Shown piece by piece: positions 58,111 to 64,000 of a DNA stretch of 64,000 nt (positions are counted from its first letter, which is position 1; each line of letters opens with the position of its first letter). The notes below the pieces were generated by a model. It saw nothing but the letters and a program-made list of their open reading frames with translations, ran no database searches and had not been told where the DNA came from. Location: the NCBI RefSeq assembly GCF_014651695.1, contig NZ_BMXJ01000012.1, forward strand, positions 1 to 64,000, read 5' to 3'. The position numbers and the translations under genes are program-made. This DNA is from Nocardiopsis terrae (GTDB lineage Bacteria; Actinomycetota; Actinomycetes; Streptosporangiales; Streptosporangiaceae).

Positions 58111-59621
58111 GGGTTCTCCTTGAGGAGTTCGGTCTGCGCCCGGGTGCGCAGAGGGAGCGCCGGCAGGGCCAGCGCCAGGAGGAAGGCCAACCCCAGCAGG
58201 GGGGCCACGGTCAGGATCGCCGCCGGCACGGCGGCGCCGAAGGCGGTCGCCACCAGCTCCCGTGCGGGTGCCGGCAGTGCGGCGACGGCCTCCGGGGTGA
58301 GGCTGCCGCGGTCGGCGGCCCCGGAGGGGGCGCGTTCGGCGAAGGAGCGGGTGACCAGCGCGCCCATCAGGGCGACGCCCAGGCTGGCGCCGACCTGTCT
58401 CAGGAAGAGCACGGAGGAGGTGACCGCCCCGAGGTCGGCGGGATCGGTGGCGTTCTGCGCGGCGAGCATCACCACCTGCATCACCAGTCCGACCCCCAGG
58501 CCGGTCAGGAACAGCATCGCCACCAGGCCGGGGACGCCCCCGGCGGACCCGACCAGGCCGAGCAGGAGCGAACCCAGGGCCATCAGCGCGGTGCCGGTGA
58601 CCGGGGACCACCAGTACCGGCCGCTTCGGGTGATCAGCCGCCCCGAGACGGTCATGGCGATCAGCGCGCCCGCCATCAGCGCGGTGACCAGGAACCCCGC
58701 TCCGGTGGCGGTGGTACCCAGCCCCACCTGGGCGAAGGGCGGTACGTAGGTGAGGGTGCCGAAGAGCGCGAACCCCACCGTGAAGCTGAGCAGGACCGGG
58801 ACGACGAACCCCCGACGGCGCAGCAGCCGGAGCGGTAGCACGGGGTCCCGGGCGAGGCGGGCCGAGACCAGCCACAGCAGCAGAGCGGCCAGGGTCGCCC
58901 CGGCCAGGGCCGGGGCCGCCCACCCCGGCCCTCCCCCGTCCCCGGCGAGCAGGTCGGCCAGGAGCACGGTGCCGACCACGGCCGCGGCGAGCGCGGCGGC
59001 TCCGAACAGGTCGACCGGCTGCCGGGCGGTCGGCCGGGGCAGGCGGAGGGTCGAGGCGAGAACGGCGAAGGCGATCACGCCCAGCGGAAGGTGGACGGCG
59101 AAGACCCACCGCCAGGAGAACAGGTCGACCAGTACCCCGCCGAGCAGCGGGCCGCCCACCGCGGGCAGCACGGCGAACACGCCGACGACCCCCAGGTAGC
59201 GGCCGCGCTCCCGGGGGCTGATGATCTCGGCGAGGGTGGCCTGGCCGCCGATCATCAGCCCGCCGCCGCCCGCGCCCTGGAGCACCCGGGCGCCCACGAA
59301 CACCGGGAACGAGGTGGCCAGGGTGCACAGCAGCGCACCGAGGACGAAGAGGGACAGGGCGATCAGGAGCAGCGGTTTGCGTCCGAAGCGGTCGCCGAGC
59401 CTGCCGTAGACCGGAAGCACGGCGGTGGCGGCGACCAGGTAGGCGGTGATGACGGCGGGCATCCGGTCCAGCCCGCCCAGTTCCCCCGCGATCTCCGGCA
59501 GGGCCGGGACGACGGAGGTCTGGTCCAGTGGGGCCAGCAGCATCACCAGCAGGAGCCCGGGCAGGGCGGGGGCCACGGATCTCCGGTGCTCTGCCGACCC
59601 CACTGCGTTGCCAACACTCAC
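58107..59621 (-). CDS. DHA2-type MFS drug efflux transporter
   Basis: This 504-aa protein has 14 predicted membrane helices. It starts ALPGLLLVMLLAPLDQTSVVPALPEIAGEL, with the LDxTxVNxALP-like DHA2 motif. It has VYGRLGDRFGRKPLLL (motif A) and ARVLQGAGGGGLMIGGQATLAEIISPRERGRYLG (motif B/C). It is an antiporter of the EmrB/QacA kind. GTG 59621 follows GGAGG at proper spacing; an upstream ATG in frame would run through the operator region. It is the first gene of a three-gene operon with a phosphotransferase-like enzyme and a TetR repressor. Confidence 0.88.
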   Translation of the reverse strand: MSVGNAVGSAEHRRSVAPALPGLLLVMLLAPLDQTSVVPALPEIAGELGGLDRMPAVITAYLVAATAVLPVYGRLGDRFGRKPLLLIALSLFVLGALLCTLATSFPVFVGARVLQGAGGGGLMIGGQATLAEIISPRERGRYLGVVGVFAVLPAVGGPLLGGVLVDLFSWRWVFAVHLPLGVIAFAVLASTLRLPRPTARQPVDLFGAAALAAAVVGTVLLADLLAGDGGGPGWAAPALAGATLAALLLWLVSARLARDPVLPLRLLRRRGFVVPVLLSFTVGFALFGTLTYVPPFAQVGLGTTATGAGFLVTALMAGALIAMTVSGRLITRSGRYWWSPVTGTALMALGSLLLGLVGSAGGVPGLVAMLFLTGLGVGLVMQVVMLAAQNATDPADLGAVTSSVLFLRQVGASLGVALMGALVTRSFAERAPSGAADRGSLTPEAVAALPAPARELVATAFGAAVPAAILTVAPLLGLAFLLALALPALPLRTRAQTELLKENP

Positions 59622-59646
59622 TACAGACCTCCATTCCTCCTCTTTA

Positions 59647-59705
59647 GAGAACGCCTTGTTTCCTAAGAAGCTAGCCCAACGCTGTAGAAAACGCAACGTT
59701 TCCTA
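59647..59705 (-). promoter_or_regulatory. Operon promoter with two 19-bp TetR-type operators
   Basis: On the reverse strand -35 TTGCGT (59696-59691) and -10 TAGCTT (59673-59668) are 17 bp apart. Two similar 19-bp sites, GAGAACGCCTTGTTTCCTA (59647-59665) and GAAAACGCAACGTTTCCTA (59687-59705), lie downstream of the -10 and over the -35, 40 bp apart. The second contains the palindrome AAACG-CAA-CGTTT. The layout fits repression by the operon's own TetR protein. Confidence 0.7.
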
Positions 59706-59864
59706 TTGAGGAGGCGGGTGGCCGAGGAGGATCCCCTGCTCCCCGGGCGCGCCGCCGACCACGGACGCCCGCCCCTGCACCGGTTCCGTCGGGCGCACCC
59801 GCCCCACTCCCGGGCCCGGCCCCCGGATACGCTCGGCGCGACACCTGACCCTGGGAGGAACCAC

Positions 59865-60620
59865 ATGACAGCGACCGCGGTCGTCACCGGAGCCAGCAGC
59901 GGGATCGGCGCCGCCACCGCGCGCGGGCTCGCCGCCGAGGGCTACGACGTGGTCCTGGTCGCCCGCCGCGCCGACCGGATCGAGGCGCTGGCCGGGGAGA
60001 TCACCGGGAGCGGCCACTCGGCCCGGGCCCAGGTCCTCGACGTCACCGACCGCGCCGCCGTCGACGCCTTCGCCGAGGCGCTGGACTCCTGCGACGTGCT
60101 GGTCAACAACGCGGGCGGCGCGATCGGCACCGAGACCGTCGCCACCGCCGACCCCGCCGACTGGCGGCGGATGTACGAGGTCAACGTCCTGGGCGTGCTC
60201 AACATGACCCAGGCCCTACTGCCCAAACTCATCGCCAGCGGCGACGGCACCGTCCTGCTCGTCTCCTCGGTGGCCGGGCACGTGGTCTACGAGGGCGGCG
60301 GCGGTTACGTGGCCGCCAAGCACGGGGCCCACACGCTGGCCGCCACCCTGCGCCTGGAGCTGTGCGGGGAGCCGGTCCGGGTGCTGGAGGTGGCGCCCGG
60401 CATGGTCAAGACCGAGGAGTTCTCCCTCAACCGCCTGCGCGGTGACGCGGACCGGGCGGAGGCCGTGTACGCCGGGGTGCCCGACCCGCTGAGCGCCGAG
60501 GACGTCGCCGACACCATCGTGTGGGCCCTCACCCGGCCCCCGCACGTCAACATCGACCTGCTGGTGGTGCGTCCCCGGGCCCAGGCCGCGCAGCACCGGA
60601 TCCACCGGGTCGGGGAGTAG
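59865..60620 (+). CDS. Short-chain dehydrogenase/reductase (YdfG-like)
   Basis: This 251-aa protein has TGASSGIGAATARGLAAEG (NADP site), VNNAG in DVLVNNAGGAIGTE, VLLVSSVAGH (Ser) and YVAAKHGAHTLAATLRLEL (YxxxK). APGMVKTEEFSLNR and the late PPHVNIDLLVVRPRAQ segment match classical SDRs acting on 3-hydroxy acids (YdfG type). GGGAGGAA precedes ATG 59865. It is divergent from the efflux operon and ends at a terminator shared with ptsH. The substrate is inferred only. Confidence 0.87.
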   Translation: MTATAVVTGASSGIGAATARGLAAEGYDVVLVARRADRIEALAGEITGSGHSARAQVLDVTDRAAVDAFAEALDSCDVLVNNAGGAIGTETVATADPADWRRMYEVNVLGVLNMTQALLPKLIASGDGTVLLVSSVAGHVVYEGGGGYVAAKHGAHTLAATLRLELCGEPVRVLEVAPGMVKTEEFSLNRLRGDADRAEAVYAGVPDPLSAEDVADTIVWALTRPPHVNIDLLVVRPRAQAAQHRIHRVGE

Positions 60621-60628
60621 CCGGGGGA

Positions 60629-60667
60629 GGGCGGGGAGGGCCTTCCCGCGCGTGCCCCTCCCCGCCC
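60629..60667. terminator. Bidirectional terminator between SDR and ptsH
   Basis: GGGCGGGGAGGG (60629-60640) pairs perfectly over 12 bp with CCCTCCCCGCCC (60656-60667). Confidence 0.75.
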
Positions 60668-60680
60668 CGCGACCGGGCGG

Positions 60681-60950
60681 CTATCGGGGGTCGAGCTCCT
60701 TGGCCAGCAGTTCGACGAGGCCGTCCAGGGCCTCCTCCGAGCCCTCGTCCGCACAGCTCAGGGTCACGCTCTCGCCGTGGGACGCGCCCAGCGACATCAC
60801 GGAGAGCACGCTGCGCGCGTCCACCGGCCGCTGGCCCTGACGGGCGACCGTCACGGCTAGGCCGGTCTCGTTGACCGCCTGGACGAACAGGGCTGCGGGC
60901 CGCGCGTGCAGGCCCAGCTGGGATCCGATGACAACGGTGCGCTCGGGCAT
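60681..60950 (-). CDS. ptsH: Phosphocarrier protein HPr
   Basis: This 89-aa protein has the active-site motif GLHARPAALF with His15, which receives phosphate from enzyme I. SVLSVMSLGASHGESVTLSCADEGSEEAL is the second conserved segment. It relays phosphate to sugar-specific EII proteins in the cytoplasm. AAGGA precedes ATG 60950. It is divergent from ptsI with a 441-bp gap, an arrangement found in some actinomycetes. Confidence 0.94.
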   Translation of the reverse strand: MPERTVVIGSQLGLHARPAALFVQAVNETGLAVTVARQGQRPVDARSVLSVMSLGASHGESVTLSCADEGSEEALDGLVELLAKELDPR

Positions 60951-61391
60951 GTGAGTCCTTGGAGGGTGTCGGGCGGGCCCGGTACTTCCGGTCCCGGTCA
61001 CAGCTTGCCGATCCGCCACGGGGGATCGGGTCCGGCCGCCGGGGTGACGCCCTCGGCGGCCGCGTCGTCGGGTCGGGGGACGGTGGTGCCGGACGGGGAC
61101 GCGGCGGCGGCCCCCGGGCCGGAGCCCGGCACAGGCGCTCCCGGGACGCTTCCCGGGCGGGGAAGCCCGCGAGCGCGCTGTCGCCCGCGCCCACGGTACT
61201 CCGAGTGCTCCCGGCCCCGGCCGAGTTGTCCACAGATTCGGCATCCGCTCTGGCGGACCGGGCTGATTCCGGGTTGGCTTGGTGTGTCGGGGAACCGGAG
61301 GACCCGACGGCGCGGCAGGCGCCCCGACCCGGCGCCCACCGCGCGCAGGCCGCCCCGACCGCCGACCCCAGCTGTCACAGGAGAGCACCCC
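60951..61391. other. ptsH-ptsI intergenic region
   Basis: This GC-rich 441-bp region presumably holds both promoters. No DasR-like palindrome was found. A single TTGTCCACA (61226-61234) equals an actinomycete DnaA box but is isolated. No open frame is convincing. Confidence 0.35.
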
Positions 61392-63125
61392 ATGGAGCAG
61401 ACGGACCCCGTTCCGCCCCCCGCCGCCGACGCCCCGCGCCCCGCTCCCGTACTGAGGGGCATCGCGGCCGGCCCCGGCTGTGCCGTCGCCCCGGTCGCCC
61501 GGATGTCCGCCCCGCCAGCGCTCCCCGAACACGAGCCCGAGGTCGCCGATCCCGAGGCCGAGGCGGGGGCCGCGCGCGGCGCCCTAGAGGGTGTGGCCGC
61601 CGAGCTGGAGGGGCGCGCCGCGGACCTGGACGGCGAGGCCGCCGCGGTGCTCGACGCCCAGGCGCTCATGGCCCGGGACCCCGAGCTGCGACGGCAGGTC
61701 GAGGAGGGGGTACGGGACGGCCGTGCCGCCGCCTGGGCCGTGTGGGGTGCGTGTAGCCGCTACCGGGATCTTCTCCTGGCCGCCGGCGGCTACCTGGCCG
61801 AGCGTGCGGCCGACCTCTCCGACATCCGGGACCGGGCCGTGGCGGCGCTCCTGGGGCTGCCCATGCCCGGACTGCCCGACCCCGGCCACCCCCACGTGCT
61901 GGTCGCCGAGGACCTGGCGCCCGCCGACACCGTCCGCCTGGAGGGCGACCGGGTCCTGGCGATCGTCACACGGTTCGGCGGTCCCACCAGCCACACGGTC
62001 ATCCTCGCCCGCTCCCTGGGCATCCCCGCGGTGGTGGGCTGCGCGGGAGCGGAGGGCTTGGCCGACGGCGCGGTCGTGGCGGTGGACGGGGACGCGGGCA
62101 CGGTCGAGACCGATCCGGACCCGGAGGCCGCCGAAGGGGTCCGGCGGCGCGCGGAGCGGCGCCGAGCCCTGCTCCGAGCGTCCTCGGGGCCGGGGCGGAC
62201 CGCCGACGGGGTCCCCGTGGCGTTGCTGCTCAACGCAGGTGAGGGCGACCCCGGGGAGGCGGCCGCACACGACAGCGAGGGCATCGGCCTGCTGCGTACC
62301 GAGTTCCTCTTCCTCGACCGCGCCGAGCCGCCGACCGTCGCCGAGCAGACCGAGGTCTACACCCGGCTGTTCCGGGCCTTCGCGGGGCGGGTGGTCACGG
62401 TGCGGACCCTGGACGCGGGTTCGGACAAGCCGCTCGCCTTCGCCGCCACCGGCCCGGAGGACAACCCGGCCCTGGGGGTGCGGGGGTTTCGGGCCGCACG
62501 CGTCCACCCGGGCCTGCTCACCGACCAGCTCACCGCGATCGCCGCCGCCGAGCGCGCCGCCGACACCACCGGGTCCGCGGCGCGGGTCCGGGTGATGGCG
62601 CCGATGGTGTCGACCCCCGCCGAGGCCGCCGAGTTCGCGGACCTGGCCCGCTCGGCCGGGATCGGGGAAGTCGGGGTGATGGTGGAGGTACCGGCGGCGG
62701 CCCTGCTCGCGGACCGTCTGCTGCCCCGGGTGGACTTCGTGTCCGTGGGCACCAACGACCTCGCGCAGTACACGATGGCCGCGGATCGCACCCTGGGCGC
62801 GCTGCCCGACCTGCTCGACCCCTGGCAGCCCGCGCTGCTGAGCCTGGTCGGGAGCACGGGCGGGGCGGGGGAGCGGCTGGGGCAGCCGGTGGGTGTGTGC
62901 GGTGAGGCCGCCGCCGACCCGCTGCTCGCACTGGTGCTGGTGGGGCTCGGTGTGACGAGCCTGTCCGCGGCACCGCCCGCGCTGCCCGCCGTGCGCTACG
63001 CCCTGGCCCGGCACACCCACGCCGAGTGCCGCGAACTCGCCGAACTCGCGCTCACCGCCGAGGGGCCCGAACAGGCCAGAGAGGCCGTTCGGGGTGCGGC
63101 CCACCCGGAGGTCGTCGGTCTCTGA
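61392..63125 (+). CDS. ptsI: Phosphoenolpyruvate-protein phosphotransferase, enzyme I
   Basis: This 577-aa enzyme has an N-terminal HPr-binding helical domain (about 40-150) and a swivel domain with phospho-His201 in GGPTSHTVILARSLGIPAVVG. The PEP-binding barrel has EGIGLLRTEFLFLDR, VTVRTLDAGSDKP and the signature DFVSVGTNDLAQYTMAADR, with catalytic Cys in VGVCGEAAADP. It transfers phosphate from PEP to HPr. CAGGAGAG precedes ATG 61392. Length is normal. Confidence 0.95.
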   Translation: MEQTDPVPPPAADAPRPAPVLRGIAAGPGCAVAPVARMSAPPALPEHEPEVADPEAEAGAARGALEGVAAELEGRAADLDGEAAAVLDAQALMARDPELRRQVEEGVRDGRAAAWAVWGACSRYRDLLLAAGGYLAERAADLSDIRDRAVAALLGLPMPGLPDPGHPHVLVAEDLAPADTVRLEGDRVLAIVTRFGGPTSHTVILARSLGIPAVVGCAGAEGLADGAVVAVDGDAGTVETDPDPEAAEGVRRRAERRRALLRASSGPGRTADGVPVALLLNAGEGDPGEAAAHDSEGIGLLRTEFLFLDRAEPPTVAEQTEVYTRLFRAFAGRVVTVRTLDAGSDKPLAFAATGPEDNPALGVRGFRAARVHPGLLTDQLTAIAAAERAADTTGSAARVRVMAPMVSTPAEAAEFADLARSAGIGEVGVMVEVPAAALLADRLLPRVDFVSVGTNDLAQYTMAADRTLGALPDLLDPWQPALLSLVGSTGGAGERLGQPVGVCGEAAADPLLALVLVGLGVTSLSAAPPALPAVRYALARHTHAECRELAELALTAEGPEQAREAVRGAAHPEVVGL

Positions 63126-63220
63126 CCACCCGAGGGGCCGCGGGCACCGGGCGGACGGGCCGCCGGGGGCGAGGACAGCACTGGATTCGCCCCCCGTCCG
63201 TCGGGAACGGCGCCCAGCCC

Positions 63221-63269
63221 CACACACCCGCCCCCACGCACCGGGTTCGGCGCGTGGGGCGGGTGTGTG
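63221..63269. terminator. Long hairpin between ptsI and argJ
   Basis: Bases 63221-63239 pair with 63252-63269 over 18 bp with a single bulged C and a 12-base loop, between two convergent genes. Confidence 0.82.
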
Positions 63270-63285
63270 CGCCGGGCGGCGGGGC

Positions 63286-64000
63286 TCAGGTCGTGTAGTC
63301 CGCGTTGATCCTGATGTAGCCCTCGGTCAGGTCACAGCCGTAGACGGTGAACGCACCCTCGGCGATGCCCAGGTCGACGCTGATCACCACCTCGTCGCCC
63401 TTCATGTGCCGGGCGGCGCGCTCCAGGGTCTCCTCGGTGGCCTCGGTCGGGAAGGTCTCCACGTCCCCGAACACGATCCGTACGTTCTCCGGATGGACGT
63501 CGGTCTCCTCGGAGCACTTGCCCACGGCCATCGCGACCCGGCCCCAGTTGGGGTCGGCGCCGTGCACAGCCGTCTTGACCAGCGGCGAGTTCACCACGGC
63601 CTTGCCGATCCGCTTGGCCTGCGCGTCGTCGCGCGCCCCGGTGACCCGGACCTCGACGAGCTTGCCCGCGCCCTCGCCGTCGGAGGCGATCATCCGGACG
63701 AGCTTCAACGCCACCTCGTACAGGGCGGCCTCGAACTCGGCGGCCTCCACCGGTCCGGCCAGCCCGTTGGCGAAAACCGCCGCGGAGTCGCTGGTGGAGG
63801 TGTCGGTGTCGATGCTCAGTGCGTTGAAGGTCCGGTCCACGACCCGGCGGAACACCTCGTCCAGAACCGGCTGCTCCAGCTCGGCGTCGGTGAAGAACCA
63901 GGTCAGCATGGTCGCCATGTCGGGTTCGATCATGCCGACGCCCTTGGCGATCCCGGTGAGGGTCGCCTCGCCCACCGTGGCGGTGGCGATCTTGGGGTGG
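63286..64000 (-). CDS. argJ: Bifunctional ornithine acetyltransferase/N-acetylglutamate synthase, C-terminal part
   Basis: The visible 237 residues start before the autoprocessing Thr: ATVGEATLTGIAKGVGMIEPDMATMLTWFFTDA, with cleavage expected at the Thr of the ATML motif. The beta-chain follows: LSIDTDTSTSDS, EGAGKLVEVRVTGARDDAQAKRIGKAVVNSPLVKTAVHGADPNWGRV, ending CDLTEGYIRINADYTT. It acts in the cyclic arginine pathway by transferring acetyl from N-acetylornithine to glutamate. The N-terminal chain lies beyond the window edge. Confidence 0.95.
   Translation of the reverse strand, partial: HPKIATATVGEATLTGIAKGVGMIEPDMATMLTWFFTDAELEQPVLDEVFRRVVDRTFNALSIDTDTSTSDSAAVFANGLAGPVEAAEFEAALYEVALKLVRMIASDGEGAGKLVEVRVTGARDDAQAKRIGKAVVNSPLVKTAVHGADPNWGRVAMAVGKCSEETDVHPENVRIVFGDVETFPTEATEETLERAARHMKGDEVVISVDLGIAEGAFTVYGCDLTEGYIRINADYTT

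Noticed and set aside
54862..58749. Long forward-strand frame opposite the tetR/phosphotransferase/MFS genes
   Set aside because: Same antisense artefact; His- and Gln-rich translation without any motif.
61226..61234. DnaA box TTGTCCACA
   Set aside because: A single isolated copy with no cluster, dnaA or dnaN nearby; not evidence for an origin.

Overview
The window is high-GC actinomycete chromosome, with strong third-position GC, many GTG starts and several leaderless genes. The core genes (senX3/regX3, phoU, carD, ispF, cysS, rlmB, ptsH/ptsI, argJ), the GH9 cellulase with a CelR-type box and the large BTAD/NB-ARC regulator suggest Nocardiopsis, Thermobifida or a close relative (Streptosporangiales). 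This is inferred from gene content only.

Region 1 (1-11,150) opens with the cut 5' end of an IS30-type transposase. It continues with a leaderless 57-aa membrane peptide, a large membrane protein with a lipase-like GHSQG motif, two coupled zinc metallopeptidase paralogues, a DUF2207 protein, dtd, and a PNPOx-like/MocR divergent pair with repeated operator-like half-sites. An orphan 263-aa protein behind a tiny upstream ORF closes the region. Region 2 (11,150-20,600) is the conserved core: regX3-senX3 divergent from phoU, then carD, ispF, a membrane/coiled-coil protein on the other strand, cysS and rlmB. Many of these units end in long perfect hairpins.

Region 3 (20,600-26,300) holds an AfsR-like regulator followed by a DrrAB-type exporter. 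The exporter promoter carries SARP-style 11-bp repeats, and a decayed MFS fragment lies between regulator and exporter. tRNA-Thr(TGT) follows, with an AT-richer orphan gene beyond it. Region 4 (27,600-45,300) is catabolic and accessory: GH9 cellulase, TetR/hydrolase pair, a DsbA-CcdA pair beside a BlaI-M56 pair, LysE exporter, AbiEii-like nucleotidyltransferase fused to a duplicated N-terminal domain, TetR/SDR pair, penicillin-acylase family enzyme, nitronate monooxygenase and MFS transporter.

Region 5 (45,400-54,850) is the most accessory part. It has an RsbW-like ATPase beside an XRE/DUF397 pair (whiJ/abaA-like cluster), then a compact cassette of MoaA-like radical SAM enzyme, CYTH protein, HTH-TPR regulator and Nudix hydrolase. 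An IS4-type element with a nonsense-interrupted transposase follows, then a solitary AT-rich SRA-like/PD-(D/E)XK putative modification-dependent endonuclease. Region 6 (54,850-64,000) carries a TetR-controlled operon of a DHA2 efflux pump and a rifampicin-phosphotransferase-like enzyme, with two 19-bp operators around its promoter. An SDR gene, ptsH, ptsI and the C-terminal part of argJ end the window.

The best candidates for an undescribed system are the radical SAM-CYTH-HTH/TPR-Nudix cassette (48,321-51,944) and the efflux/phosphotransferase/TetR operon (54,859-59,705). The solitary endonuclease (53,650-54,627) and the AbiEii fusion (36,800-38,443) come next.
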